From the NCBI GenBank assembly GCA_910585405.1, contig CAJUDO010000017.1, positions 1 to 64,000 of the forward strand: a DNA stretch of 64,000 nt, given 5' to 3'. The notes under the pieces were generated by a model. It saw only the letters and a program-made list of their open reading frames with translations, searched no databases and was not told the DNA's origin. Position numbers and translations under genes: made by a program. This stretch comes from an uncultured Peptococcaceae bacterium (lineage in GTDB: Bacteria > Bacillota > Peptococcia > Peptococcales > Peptococcaceae). Shown here one piece after another: positions 9,218 through 19,246 of the stretch; within the stretch, counting starts at the first letter, position 1, and each line of letters opens with the position of its first letter.

Positions 9218-11674
9218 TTATTCAAACAGTTGTTGTTCTTTCTGGTCATGCTCCGCTACACGGGCCATGGACACAACGCTATCATGTTCTCCCATCTTCA
9301 TCAATGTCACGCCCTGTGTGGTGCGGCCCATAGAGGATATTTCATCTACTTTGATGCGAATAATAATGCCCTCTTTGGAGATTGCCATGATTTCTTCTCC
9401 ATCACGCACTACCAAGGCGCCTACAATTTCACCGTTTCGTTCACTTGGACGTACAGTAAATACGCCCTTGCCGCCTCTTGCCTGCTGCCGATATTCGCCG
9501 AGCGGCGTCCTCTTGCCATAACCATTGGCAGTGATCACTAAGAGTTCTCCTTCATCCCGTACTACTTCCATACCTACGACAAAGTCATCCTCTATCAGCT
9601 TAATGCCTCTTACGCCTTTTGTAGCTCTTGCCATAGGCCGCGCTTCTTCTTCCGCAAAACGAATTGCCTGACCGCCGGCAGTTACCAAAATCAAATCCTG
9701 TTTGCCATCGGTAAGCTGTACGCCAATCAATTCATCATTTTCTTCCAAATTAATGGCAATAATACCGTCACGGCGGGAGCTGTCATACTCAACCAGCGGC
9801 GTCTTTTTCACTACGCCCAATTTTGTAGCAGCCATCAGGAACAAATCTTCATCAAATTTCTTTAATGGAATGACAGTCGTAATTTTTTCATCTCCGGTGA
9901 TGTTCAAGAGATTTACGATGGCTGTTCCCTTGGCCTGACGTCCTGCTTCAGGAATTTCATATACTTTCAGACGATAGCATTTTCCTTTATTGGTAAAGAA
10001 AATCAGGAAATTATGTGTCGTTGTCGTGAAAAGATGCTCTACAAAATCTTCTTCTTTTGTAGTCATTGCCGTAATCCCGCGACCGCCCCGTTTTTGACTC
10101 TTATAGGTATCACTGGGCATACGTTTGATATAACCAGTATGGCTGATGGTGATCACGACATCTTCATCTTCGATGAGATCTTCCAATTCCAGTTTGTCTT
10201 CATAATTGCTGATTTGACTTCTTCTGGTATCTGCATGCTTTTCTTTTACCTGCAACAATTCCTCTTTGATAATTTCCAACAACTTATGTTCATCTGCCAA
10301 AATACTCTTGAAGTAAGCGATTTTTTCATACAAATCGGCCAATTCTTCTTCCAGCTTTTCCCGAGCCAAGCCGGTCAAGCGACGCAGCTGCATTTCAATG
10401 ACAGCCTGAGCCTGACGGTCTGTCAAACCAAATCGTTGATTCAGTCTTTCCTTGGATTCCTGATCTGTTCGAGAAGAACGGATAATTTTAATTACTTCAT
10501 CAATATTATCTACCGCAATTTTCAAGCCTTCTACAATATGCGCCCGTTCTTCTGCTCTGGCCAAGTCATGTTTTGTCCGACGAGTAACAACATTTTCCTG
10601 ATGGTCAATATAGTGATTGAGCATCTGCTTTAAAGTTAATACCTGCGGCATACCATTTACCAAAGCCAGCATAATCACGCCGAAGTTATCCTGCAGCTGA
10701 GTATTTTTGTAGAGCTGATTCAAAATCACCTGCGGATTTACATCACGGCGCAGCTCAATCACAATACGCATACCTTTACGGTCTGATTCATCACGCAAAT
10801 CTGTAATTCCGTCTATTTTTTTATCGCGGGCCAGTTCCGCGATTTTTTCAATCAAACGAGCCTTGTTTACCTGATAAGGAATCTCTGTCACAACAATGCG
10901 GTTTTTACCGTTGTTCATCGGCTCGATTTCGCTTCTGGAACGCACTTTAATAGAACCCCGTCCTGTCAGATAAGCGTCCTCAATGCCCTTGCGGCCTAAA
11001 ATAATACCGCCACCGGGGAAATCAGGCCCTTTGATATATTTCATCAATTCTCTGTCCGTTAAATCTCTGTTTTCAATTAATGCAATGACACCATCAATGG
11101 CCTCACCTAAATTATGCGGCGGAATATTGGTAGCCATGCCCACAGCAATACCGGAAGAACCGTTTACCAGCAGATTTGGAAATCTGGAAGGCAATACAAG
11201 AGGTTCCTTTTCCGATTCATCATAGTTCAGACCAAAATCTACAGTATCTTTTTCAAGATCAGCCAGCATTTCCAGCGTCAGCTTGGTCATTCTTGCTTCT
11301 GTATAACGCATAGCCGCAGCAGAGTCGCCATCCACTGAACCAAAGTTTCCCTGACCGTCCACCAACGGATATCGAATATTAAAATCCTGTGCCAAACGCA
11401 CCATAGCGTCATATACAGAGCTATCTCCATGAGGATGATACTTCGCCAGTACATCCCCGACGATATGAGCTGATTTTTTATGTTTTTTATCCGGCGTCAT
11501 ACCATTTTTATAGAGCGAAAATAAAATACGACGATGTACAGGCTTCAAACCATCACGCACATCAGGCAGCGCCCGACTGGTGATTACGCTCATCGCATAA
11601 TCAATAAAAGAATTTTGCAATTCATTTTCCATCACAGTAGGCAAAATTTTACCATGATTAAATTCCATTTCCAT
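9218..11674 (-). CDS. gyrA: DNA gyrase subunit A
   Basis: This is the breakage-reunion subunit of DNA gyrase, which introduces negative supercoils with GyrB. Visible hallmarks are the N-terminal FIDYAMSVI segment, the HPHGDSSVYD quinolone-determining region (with the usual Ser and Asp), the AMRYTEARM active-site tyrosine, the coiled-coil/C-gate region and the GyrA-box QKRGGRG at about residue 530. The C-terminal beta-pinwheel completes it, which argues for GyrA rather than ParC. The ATG at 11674 is chosen because AAGGAGG lies 8 bases upstream; a GTG three codons earlier overlaps that site. It follows gyrB by 13 bp in one operon. Confidence 0.97.
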   Translation of the reverse strand: MEMEFNHGKILPTVMENELQNSFIDYAMSVITSRALPDVRDGLKPVHRRILFSLYKNGMTPDKKHKKSAHIVGDVLAKYHPHGDSSVYDAMVRLAQDFNIRYPLVDGQGNFGSVDGDSAAAMRYTEARMTKLTLEMLADLEKDTVDFGLNYDESEKEPLVLPSRFPNLLVNGSSGIAVGMATNIPPHNLGEAIDGVIALIENRDLTDRELMKYIKGPDFPGGGIILGRKGIEDAYLTGRGSIKVRSRSEIEPMNNGKNRIVVTEIPYQVNKARLIEKIAELARDKKIDGITDLRDESDRKGMRIVIELRRDVNPQVILNQLYKNTQLQDNFGVIMLALVNGMPQVLTLKQMLNHYIDHQENVVTRRTKHDLARAEERAHIVEGLKIAVDNIDEVIKIIRSSRTDQESKERLNQRFGLTDRQAQAVIEMQLRRLTGLAREKLEEELADLYEKIAYFKSILADEHKLLEIIKEELLQVKEKHADTRRSQISNYEDKLELEDLIEDEDVVITISHTGYIKRMPSDTYKSQKRGGRGITAMTTKEEDFVEHLFTTTTHNFLIFFTNKGKCYRLKVYEIPEAGRQAKGTAIVNLLNITGDEKITTVIPLKKFDEDLFLMAATKLGVVKKTPLVEYDSSRRDGIIAINLEENDELIGVQLTDGKQDLILVTAGGQAIRFAEEEARPMARATKGVRGIKLIEDDFVVGMEVVRDEGELLVITANGYGKRTPLGEYRQQARGGKGVFTVRPSERNGEIVGALVVRDGEEIMAISKEGIIIRIKVDEISSMGRTTQGVTLMKMGEHDSVVSMARVAEHDQKEQQLFE

Positions 11675-11687
11675 TCCAGGCACCTCC

Positions 11688-13613
11688 TTAAATGTCCAGA
11701 TTTCTTACATATTTGGCATTGCTGGTGATAAAATTCCGACGGGGTTCTACTTTATCGCCCATCAGCATATTCAATAAGCGATCGGCCTCTACGCAGTCCT
11801 CTACTTTTACCTGCAGCAATGTTCTGGTTTCGTTGTTCATGGTAGTATCCCACAATTGCTCCGCATTCATTTCGCCAAGACCTTTATAACGCTGAATATC
11901 TACCTTGTCCTTATCCTTGCCGTTTTCTTCCAAGTATCTGTCCAATGCTTCATCATCATACAAATACTGCATAACCTTGCCCTTTTTATTCACAATACCA
12001 TATAATGGCGGCTGCGCCACATATACATAACCTTCATCAATCAGAGGACGCATATAGCGGAACAGGAAAGTAAGCAGCAAAATACGAATATGGGCACCGT
12101 CCACATCGGCATCGGTCATCAGTACCAATTTATGATAACGGGCTTTTTTGATATCAAAATCATCGCCCACACCGGTTCCCATAGCAGTAATCATATTGCG
12201 GATTTCATCACTGCCTAATACGCGGTCCAAACGAGCTTTTTCTACATTCAGGATCTTACCCCGCAAAGGCAAAATTGCTTGGAAATTTCTATCTCGTCCA
12301 CTTTTGGCAGAGCCGCCGGCAGAGTCCCCCTCCACCAAAAATAATTCGCATTTTTCGGCATCTTTTGAAGAACAATCAGCCAGCTTGCCTGGAAGCGAAG
12401 TACTTTCCAAGACACTCTTACGCCGAGTCATTTCACGGGCTTTTCGTGCCGCTTCTCTAGCGCGCGCTGCATTCCGTGATTTTTCAATCATTTTTTTAGC
12501 GATAGCTGGATTTTCCTCCAAGAAAGTATTCAAATTGGAGCCGGTAATAGAATCACAAATTCCACGTACCTCGCTATTTCCCAATTTTGTCTTAGTTTGT
12601 CCTTCAAACTGCGGCTCCGGTACTTTTACGCTGACAATTGCTGTCATACCTTCGCGAATATCATCCCCGGTCAGGTTGTCTTCATTTTCCTTAAGAATAT
12701 TATTTTTACGAGCATAATTGTTGATAACTCTATTCAAAGCAATTTTAAAACCTGTTTCATGGGTACCGCCTTCATGGGTATGAATATTGTTGGCAAATGA
12801 CATAATATTTTCTGTATAGGTATCGGTATACTGCATGGCAATTTCCACCTGTACACCATCCCGTTCCCCTTCAAAATAAATAATGTCATTCAGTGCATCT
12901 TTACCTTCATTTAATGACTGTACAAAATCCACGATACCACCATTTTGCAGATAAACTTCTTCCTGCTCCATTCCGGCCCGCTCATCTTTTAGCGTAATGC
13001 GCAATCCTTTATTTAGAAAAGCCAATTCCTTCAAACGTTTGCGCAGTACTTTAAAATCATACACAATAGTCTCTGTAAAAATTGTAGGGTCTGGTACAAA
13101 ATGAATCTTCGTGCCGGTATCTTCGGCACTGCCAATCACTTCTAACTTGCTGGCCGTATGCCCTTGCTGATACGTTTGCCGATAGAGTTTTCCATCACGG
13201 CGGATTTCTACTTCCAATGTAGTAGACAATGCATTTACAACAGACATACCAACACCATGCAAACCACCGGATACCTTATACCCGCCGCCGCCAAATTTAC
13301 CGCCAGCATGAAGAACAGTCAGCACCACTTCTACTGTAGGTAAACCCATCTTTGGATGCATTTCTACAGGAATCCCGCGACCAAAGTCCAACACAGTAAT
13401 ACTGTTATCTGCATGAATGGTTACATCAATCTCTTTCCCAAAACCAGCCAACGCTTCATCAATACTATTGTCTACAATTTCATATACAAGATGATGCAGC
13501 CCGTCAGGCCCTGTCGTACCAATATACATACCAGGACGTTTGCGCACTGCTTCCAGGCCTTCCAGCACTTGAATCTGTTCTGCGCCATAATTGCTTTGCT
13601 TTTGATCAGCCAC
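11688..13613 (-). CDS. gyrB: DNA gyrase subunit B
   Basis: This is the ATPase subunit of gyrase, about 641 residues. The GHKL fold shows EIVDNSIDEALAG and the GGGGYKVSGGLHGVG loop. The TOPRIM domain shows LVEGDSAGGSAKSGRD and TDADVDGAHI. The C-terminus ends with the conserved RRNFI region. GTG at 13613 is preferred: GGAGG lies 8 bases upstream and the protein then begins MADQKQSNYGAEQIQVLEGL. An in-frame upstream ATG would add a non-family 32-residue extension. gyrB and gyrA form one operon driven by the promoter at 13812-13840. Confidence 0.97.
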   Translation of the reverse strand: MADQKQSNYGAEQIQVLEGLEAVRKRPGMYIGTTGPDGLHHLVYEIVDNSIDEALAGFGKEIDVTIHADNSITVLDFGRGIPVEMHPKMGLPTVEVVLTVLHAGGKFGGGGYKVSGGLHGVGMSVVNALSTTLEVEIRRDGKLYRQTYQQGHTASKLEVIGSAEDTGTKIHFVPDPTIFTETIVYDFKVLRKRLKELAFLNKGLRITLKDERAGMEQEEVYLQNGGIVDFVQSLNEGKDALNDIIYFEGERDGVQVEIAMQYTDTYTENIMSFANNIHTHEGGTHETGFKIALNRVINNYARKNNILKENEDNLTGDDIREGMTAIVSVKVPEPQFEGQTKTKLGNSEVRGICDSITGSNLNTFLEENPAIAKKMIEKSRNAARAREAARKAREMTRRKSVLESTSLPGKLADCSSKDAEKCELFLVEGDSAGGSAKSGRDRNFQAILPLRGKILNVEKARLDRVLGSDEIRNMITAMGTGVGDDFDIKKARYHKLVLMTDADVDGAHIRILLLTFLFRYMRPLIDEGYVYVAQPPLYGIVNKKGKVMQYLYDDEALDRYLEENGKDKDKVDIQRYKGLGEMNAEQLWDTTMNNETRTLLQVKVEDCVEADRLLNMLMGDKVEPRRNFITSNAKYVRNLDI

Positions 13614-13811
13614 GCTTTTTTCCTCCATTTCAAATTTGAATAAAAACAGGTTCCTATGTAAGAAAAATTGATAGTTTCTAAAAAATTCCATCTTTATTTT
13701 GTTCAACAAAAAATCAGGGATATCAAAAATCAGTCTATTAAAAATCCTGTGTTTTCACCGCATCCCTTATCATCAATTTGTCCTGTTTTCCTTATTATTT
13801 TTTAATAATTA

Positions 13812-13840
13812 ATTATAGCAGAAAAATTATATTTTTGCAA
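13812..13840 (-). promoter_or_regulatory. gyrBA promoter
   Basis: On the minus strand TTGCAA and TATAAT are separated by 17 bp. They lie between the end of recF and gyrB, leaving a leader of about 190 bases. Confidence 0.65.
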
Positions 13841-13855
13841 ATAAAGCCTAAAAAA

Positions 13856-14977
13856 TCATTCCCTAATAATTTTTCCTTCAATGATTGAAAATATCTCGTC
13901 TTTTACTATTTCTTTCGTTAATAGTTCGATATTTGCACCTGTGATAATCGTCTGTATTTCATTTTTTTTCACTATTTCCAACAGATCATGTCGTCTATTG
14001 TCATCCAGTTCACTCATCACATCATCCAACAAAAGCAAAGGATACTCTCCATAATATTGATAACATGTCTGCAGCTCTGCAATTTTTAAGGACAAGATAC
14101 CCGTACGCTGCTGTCCCTGTGAGCCGTAACGCTTCAAATCCATTCCATTTAGATAAAAAATCAAATCATCTCTATGTGGGCCCCACAATGTAGTGCCCCG
14201 CAAAATTTCCTCTGCCAGTTTTTGCTGTACAATCCGTCCATACAGCACCTTGATTTGCTCTAAAGAAAAATCACCGATGGCACCCATAGAACAATGATAG
14301 GTAACTGTAAAACGTTCTGATTGCTGCGTCAGCTGTTGCTGAATCCGTCTGGCCATGGGCACCAGCAATTTTAAAAATTGCAGCCGCTTAAAAATAATCT
14401 GGCTGCCGTATTCTATTAAATATCGATTCCATACTTCCAGCTGACTTTTATTTTGCTGCCGATACTGCAGTTCTTTCAATAAATTGTTGCGCTGAGTGAC
14501 CACCCGTTCGTAGTCATGCAATAAACGATAATACCCCTTCTCCGTCTGACACATCATTGCGTCCAAATAACGCCGTCGTTCTGCTGGAGAACCCTTTATA
14601 ATCCTTAAATCATCAGGTGAAAATAAAATAACTCTCAAATAATTCTGTAATTCTGACATACTTTTATATTTCACACCATTAATTTTCAACTGCTTATGCT
14701 TTTCTTTATCTACATAAATATCCAAATCATAACAACGTTCACTGTTATTTTTTTTCATCTGTCCCATCAGCCGAAAATAAGGTTGCTCCCAGCGAATCAA
14801 TTCTAAATCTTTATTTCCCCGGAAATTTGTTCCCATAGAAAGATAATAAATCGCTTCTAAAAGATTGGTTTTTCCCTGTCCATTGGCACCAATCAATACA
14901 TTAATTCCATGATTCAAATCTAACTTTTGATTTTTATAATTTCTATAATTTATCAAATGCAAATGCTCCAGATACAA
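13856..14977 (-). CDS. recF: DNA replication and repair protein RecF
   Basis: RecF is an SMC-like ATPase of 373 residues that helps load RecA at gaps. It has Walker A GANGQGKTN near residue 33 and a C-terminal signature/Walker B region with LLLDDVMSELD. The start is TTG at 14977, with a purine-rich AAGGGGG site 7 bases upstream. It is separated from dnaN by a terminator and a 157-bp gap that lacks the small S4-domain YaaA gene often found there. Confidence 0.95.
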   Translation of the reverse strand: MYLEHLHLINYRNYKNQKLDLNHGINVLIGANGQGKTNLLEAIYYLSMGTNFRGNKDLELIRWEQPYFRLMGQMKKNNSERCYDLDIYVDKEKHKQLKINGVKYKSMSELQNYLRVILFSPDDLRIIKGSPAERRRYLDAMMCQTEKGYYRLLHDYERVVTQRNNLLKELQYRQQNKSQLEVWNRYLIEYGSQIIFKRLQFLKLLVPMARRIQQQLTQQSERFTVTYHCSMGAIGDFSLEQIKVLYGRIVQQKLAEEILRGTTLWGPHRDDLIFYLNGMDLKRYGSQGQQRTGILSLKIAELQTCYQYYGEYPLLLLDDVMSELDDNRRHDLLEIVKKNEIQTIITGANIELLTKEIVKDEIFSIIEGKIIRE

Positions 14978-15078
14978 GGAAAAACCCCCTTTCTTTTAAA
15001 GTATCTTTTTTGCCTTTTAACTTTCTATACCAATATTTTTCAAGCTTCATTTTACCATGAATAAAAGCGGCGCACAAT

Positions 15079-15114
15079 AAAAAACGGTCTTGCTAAAAAA
15101 TAGCAGACCGTAAA
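15079..15114 (-). terminator. dnaN terminator
   Basis: ACGGTCTTGCTA pairs with TAGCAGACCGT around an A-rich loop. TTTTTT follows on the minus strand, directly downstream of dnaN. Confidence 0.75.
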
Positions 15115-15134
15115 AGTTTTATTTTATTTACAGA

Positions 15135-16244
15135 TTATCCTCTTAACGGCAACAGCAAATATAAATAGCTTTCGTCATTCAAAGGACGGAATACGGCGGG
15201 ACTTAACGAACCGCCCATTTTTATGTCTAAATCGTCAAAATCCATTGTTTTAAATGCGTCTAATAAATATTTCGCATTAAATAAAATGGATAATTCATCG
15301 CCTTCTGTATAGATATTTATATTTTCATTTACAGTACCATATTCTGATTTTGATACTACATTCAAATTACCATCACTGATTTTAAAATGCAGCACACTGG
15401 AGCCATCCCGTTCTGGCACAAACAAACTTGCCCGCTCAATAGACTCCTGTAATTGTTTTTTCTTTGCTTTTATAAGCAAGTTATAATCTTCCGGAATAAC
15501 TTGCCTGTAATTTGGAAATGTACCATCCACCAGACGAGAAGATAAGCGTATGCCATTACATTCAAAATTAATAACGCGGTTATTGCAGCGAATAGTCAAC
15601 ACATCTTCGCTATCGTCCTTTAAAATGCGGCTGATTTCATTCAATGATTTTACAGGTACGATAATTGTAAAATCTTCATTGGTTAGATTGTCAATTTTGC
15701 ACATTTTTACGGCCAATCGATGACTATCTGTACCAACCATAGTCAGATTATTTCCTTTTACCTCTAACAAAACACCGGTGAAAATAGGCCGGGGATCGTT
15801 CATATTAGCACAAAAGCTGGTTTGTTTTACCAATGATTTGAATACTGCAGGATTAATCGTAATCATATGTCCGTCGTCTAAAATTGAAATACCGGGAAAT
15901 TCTTCTCCGCGCCAACATTTAATATTTGTTTCTGCCTGGTCATATTCAATCTTTGTAGATACAGTTTCATTATCATAAGAAAATATTAAATTGGTATTTG
16001 GTAAACGACGAACAATTTCTGCAAAGAAATGAGCGGGAATCACAGCATGTCCTTCTTCTATTACTTGCACTGGTTGGACGCATGTAATGCCTAACTCTAA
16101 ATCTGTTGCGGAAAATGTCATTTGATTATTCTCTGCTTTAATATAGATTCCTGTTAAAACCGGCACAGCTCCTTTTGTGGAGATAGCTTTCTGTACAGTA
16201 TTGATTCCGGCTAAAAGATTTTCTTTTGTTGATGTAAATTTCAT
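15135..16244 (-). CDS. dnaN: DNA polymerase III beta sliding clamp
   Basis: This is the ring-shaped processivity clamp, 369 residues, the usual bacterial length. The three-domain pattern is clear. MKFTSTKENLLAGINTVQKA opens domain 1, TDLELGITC and GTDSHRLAVK mark the equivalent positions of domains 1 and 2, and the C-terminus ends SYLYLLLPLRG, close to the family's typical LPMR(V) end. ATG at 16244 has an AAGGAGA site. It is downstream of dnaA in the same orientation, with a DnaA-box-bearing gap between. Confidence 0.97.
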   Translation of the reverse strand: MKFTSTKENLLAGINTVQKAISTKGAVPVLTGIYIKAENNQMTFSATDLELGITCVQPVQVIEEGHAVIPAHFFAEIVRRLPNTNLIFSYDNETVSTKIEYDQAETNIKCWRGEEFPGISILDDGHMITINPAVFKSLVKQTSFCANMNDPRPIFTGVLLEVKGNNLTMVGTDSHRLAVKMCKIDNLTNEDFTIIVPVKSLNEISRILKDDSEDVLTIRCNNRVINFECNGIRLSSRLVDGTFPNYRQVIPEDYNLLIKAKKKQLQESIERASLFVPERDGSSVLHFKISDGNLNVVSKSEYGTVNENINIYTEGDELSILFNAKYLLDAFKTMDFDDLDIKMGGSLSPAVFRPLNDESYLYLLLPLRG

Positions 16245-16692
16245 AAGCTGATCTGCTCTCCTTCTACCTCTTCATCCTTATATTTTTAGTAGTAATAGTA
16301 ATAGACACTGTGGAAATGTGTAAAAATGACTTAAAGTCAGTATCCACAAGGGATTACTCCTGTAGATAAACTTGTGGATAGCATCTCAAGATTATCAACA
16401 GAATCCACAGGTTTTATACACAATTTTAATTGTCCACAAGTTACTAACAGTTTATCAAAAATATTATCCACAATCAATGGGTAGTATCATCTGGATAGTA
16501 TTTTTTCAGAAAATAGGCTTGGGCACAATATCGTTGTAAAAGATATATATAATAGTCTACCTCATGTGGACATTATAAAATTGTTAGGTTTTAATGAGTA
16601 TTTTATTCGTAGAAAAATTGTTGAAATAAAAAATACTGTCTCAAAGAATTATCTTGGTTTTGAGACAGCATGATATAACAAAATGAAACTTC
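16245..16692. other. DnaA-box cluster between dnaN and dnaA (origin left part)
   Basis: This gap holds a perfect TTATCCACA at 16464-16472 and near-matches at 16340-16348, 16373-16381 (inverted), 16392-16400 (TTATCAACA) and 16401-16409. The boxes are interspersed with AT-rich sequence. Together with the cluster on the other side of dnaA it makes a bipartite origin. Confidence 0.75.
16634..16670 (-). terminator. dnaA terminator
   Basis: CTGTCTCAAA pairs with TTTGAGACAG around a 13-base loop. A T-rich tail follows on the minus strand, just downstream of the dnaA stop. Confidence 0.7.
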
Positions 16693-18138
16693 TCAACGAG
16701 TAAGCGAATTTTTTATGTTATTGATGGTCATTTGTAATGTTTGATCATTGCGTAGTTCTTCAGAAATTTTTTCACAGGCGTGGATGACTGTGGTGTGATC
16801 TCTGCCGCCAAATAGCTCTCCAATCTTAGGTAGAGATAAATCTGTCATTTCCCTGCAGAGATACATAGCTATCTGGCGAGGAAAAGCGATATTTTTTGTA
16901 CGCTTTTTAGCTTTGAAATCTTCTACGCGCATTTGATAATACTCAGCTACTTTTTTCTGAATCAATTCTCCGTTAATGATAACAGGTTCATTTGGTGTAA
17001 TTAAATTTTGCAGACATTCTTTTGTAAGATTTAAATCAATTTTTCGTTTACTGAGGTTTGAATAGGCAGAAAGTCTGGTAAGCATACCTTCTAGTTCACG
17101 AATATTGGACTGGATATTTTCTGCAATATAATCAAATACATCATTAGGGATGTCCAAATCTTCGGCTTGCGCTTTTTTTCGGAGAATGGCGATTCTAGTT
17201 TCCAAATCAGGAGGCTGAATGTCAGTCAATAGTCCTTGATTAAACCGAGAACGTAACCGTTCTTCCAATTTAGGAATTTCATTTGGCGGACGATCGCTGG
17301 AAATGATAATTTGTTTTTCGGCTTCTCTCAAAGTATTGAAGGTATGGAAAAACTCTTCCTGCGTACCTTCTTTGCTGGAGATAAATTGAATATCGTCAAT
17401 TAAAAGCACATCAACATTGCGATATTTATTGCGAAAATCTTTATTTTTATTATCTTTGATGGCATCAATCATCTCATTTGTGAATGTTTCTGATGAAAGA
17501 TAAGTGATTTTTGTATCAGGCTTACGTTGCAAAATGTGATTTCCGATGGAATGCATCAAGTGCGTTTTCCCCAGTCCGGCGCCTCCATAGATAAATAGAG
17601 GATTGTAGATACGTTTGGCAGCATCGGCGGAAATGTTATCGGCGACACCTACACAGGCTGCGTGGGTGAGACGATTACTGTTGCCTACAACAAAGGTGTC
17701 AAAGGTATATTTGGGATTAAGACCAGTATCCTTTGAGGGAACAGTACTTGTCTCAAAGGCAGGAGGCTTTGGCTCTGCAACTCGATCTACTGTTGGAAAA
17801 TCGTTTTTTTGATGCTCCTCATTGGAATACCCCTGCTGCTGCAATAATTTTTCAATGGCCTGGTCTTTTTCCTGCGGTGTGACAAACTGAATTTTGACAG
17901 GATGGTTTAACATAGATTCCAGATGATTTTTAATAATGTTAAAATAATTATTTTCAAGATTATTTTTTGCAAAATCATTTTGAACTTTTATGATAATATT
18001 TTCACCACAATAGGATACTAATTCGGTAGATTTGAACCAAGTGTCAAAGGTTGGTTTATTCATATCGTTTTCTAATAACTTTAAAGCGTTATTCCAAATC
18101 ATCGTATTCATATTGCTACTATTTGCGTCGACAACCAT
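16693..18138 (-). CDS. dnaA: Chromosomal replication initiator protein DnaA
   Basis: The about 481-residue AAA+ initiator binds TTATCCACA boxes and opens oriC. Domain I begins NTMIWNNALKLLENDMNKPTF. Domain III has Walker A GGAGLGKTH and Walker B LLIDDIQF. Domain IV ends with the GGRDHTTVIHACEKI signature that reads the DnaA box. ATG at 18138 is chosen because GGGGG lies 7 bases upstream; an in-frame ATG eight codons earlier has no such site. DnaA boxes lie on both sides of the gene, consistent with autoregulation and origin function. Confidence 0.97.
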   Translation of the reverse strand: MVVDANSSNMNTMIWNNALKLLENDMNKPTFDTWFKSTELVSYCGENIIIKVQNDFAKNNLENNYFNIIKNHLESMLNHPVKIQFVTPQEKDQAIEKLLQQQGYSNEEHQKNDFPTVDRVAEPKPPAFETSTVPSKDTGLNPKYTFDTFVVGNSNRLTHAACVGVADNISADAAKRIYNPLFIYGGAGLGKTHLMHSIGNHILQRKPDTKITYLSSETFTNEMIDAIKDNKNKDFRNKYRNVDVLLIDDIQFISSKEGTQEEFFHTFNTLREAEKQIIISSDRPPNEIPKLEERLRSRFNQGLLTDIQPPDLETRIAILRKKAQAEDLDIPNDVFDYIAENIQSNIRELEGMLTRLSAYSNLSKRKIDLNLTKECLQNLITPNEPVIINGELIQKKVAEYYQMRVEDFKAKKRTKNIAFPRQIAMYLCREMTDLSLPKIGELFGGRDHTTVIHACEKISEELRNDQTLQMTINNIKNSLTR

Positions 18139-18162
18139 GCAAATACCCCCAACTATAAACAT

Positions 18163-18689
18163 GCATGAATTAATTTAAGTATGAATGTATCAATCTATTA
18201 AACGTTACATATGTAGACATATTTTTTACTTTTCTTTTAATTTACGAAAGTATACTAAATATAAAATAAAACTTATCCACAAATTTTCCACAATTTTTGT
18301 GGAAAAAAACTATGTTATCCACAGAAATAAAAAGAATACGTTAAAATAATAGCAGAATCAGGGATAATTATCAACAAGTTTTTAAGCTGACAAAGGAATT
18401 TTATCCACAAGTGCATAACTCAGATCACACATAAAATACTAAATGTAGAGTTTTTTTGTCATTTTTTACGAAAAAATTAACTATAAATAGTAATAAAAAA
18501 ATTAAGTGATGATAACTAAAATGAAAAAACAAAATAATTTTCAGAAAAAAATACAGGAAAAAAATATAGCTAAGCCCTTGACCGCATTATTTTGATATTA
18601 TATAATATCTCATTGTAAATGTAATTTTAAATTATAAAATTGCCGTCGTATGCGGAAGAATTTATATTTGTCAAGGGAGGTGTTGTACG
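18163..18689. other. Replication origin oriC
   Basis: DnaA boxes TTATCCACA occur at 18273-18281, 18315-18323 and 18401-18409. TTTTCCACA lies at 18284-18292 with an inverted copy at 18298-18306, and TTATCAACA at 18368-18376. A very AT-rich tract (18421-18580) follows and is the likely unwinding element. Transcription diverges from here, with dnaA leftward and rpmH rightward, as at typical Bacillota origins. Confidence 0.88.
18578..18606 (+). promoter_or_regulatory. rpmH promoter
   Basis: TTGACC and TATAAT are separated by exactly 17 bp. The leader to the rpmH GTG is about 75 bases. Confidence 0.8.
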
Positions 18690-18824
18690 GTGAAAAGAAC
18701 CTATCAACCAAAAAATAAAAAACATAAAAGAGTGCATGGTTTCAGAAGAAGAATGTTAAGCGCAAATGGTAGAAACGTACTCAGAAGAAGAAGAGCAAAA
18801 GGGAGAAAAAGATTAAGCGCTTAA
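18690..18824 (+). CDS. rpmH: 50S ribosomal protein L34
   Basis: The 44-residue, very basic protein begins VKRTYQPKNKK and ends RRAKGRKRLSA, the L34 pattern at its normal length. GTG is the start, with AGGGAGG nine bases upstream. It is the first gene rightward of oriC. A terminator hairpin separates it from rnpA, so rnpA probably receives read-through transcription. The gene is shorter than most gene-finding cut-offs. Confidence 0.97.
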   Translation: MKRTYQPKNKKHKRVHGFRRRMLSANGRNVLRRRRAKGRKRLSA

Positions 18825-18849
18825 TTTTTCAAAAATATAGCTCTTAAAG

Positions 18850-18873
18850 AAAAGGCCCATGTGGCCTTTTTAT
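18850..18873 (+). terminator. rpmH terminator or attenuator
   Basis: AAAGGCC pairs with GGCCTTT around a short loop and is followed by TTTTT, between rpmH and rnpA. Confidence 0.7.
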
Positions 18874-18904
18874 CTTATGTAGGCATTTTTTTGGAGGATT
18901 TCTG

Positions 18905-19246
18905 ATGTTAAAAAAAGAATATAGGCTAAGAAAAAATGCTGATTTCAGAAAAGTATATCGTAGTGCCAAATCTGTGTCTACCAAATATTTGGTGCTGTAT
19001 CCAAAAGCTCATAAAAATAATCGGTTACGAATTGGTTTTTCTATTTCAAAAAAAGTTGGAAAGGCCAATGTACGTAATTTGTATAAGCGCAGATTGCGTG
19101 AGATTATGCGGCATAATTTATCTCATATCAAAAAGGGATATGATTTGGTTATTTTGACGCGTGTACCGGTAACGGAACTGGGATATCATGAGTTGGAGAA
19201 AAATGTGAAATATTTATTGCGGAAAAGTGGTGTCTGGATTGATTGA
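18905..19246 (+). CDS. rnpA: Ribonuclease P protein component
   Basis: This is the 113-residue basic protein cofactor of RNase P, which trims tRNA 5' ends. RLRKNADFRKVYR at the N-terminus and the RIGFSISKKVGKANVRN...KRRLRE helix are family hallmarks. ATG follows a GGAGG site. The 3' end overlaps yidD by 20 bp, the usual arrangement. Confidence 0.95.
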   Translation: MLKKEYRLRKNADFRKVYRSAKSVSTKYLVLYPKAHKNNRLRIGFSISKKVGKANVRNLYKRRLREIMRHNLSHIKKGYDLVILTRVPVTELGYHELEKNVKYLLRKSGVWID

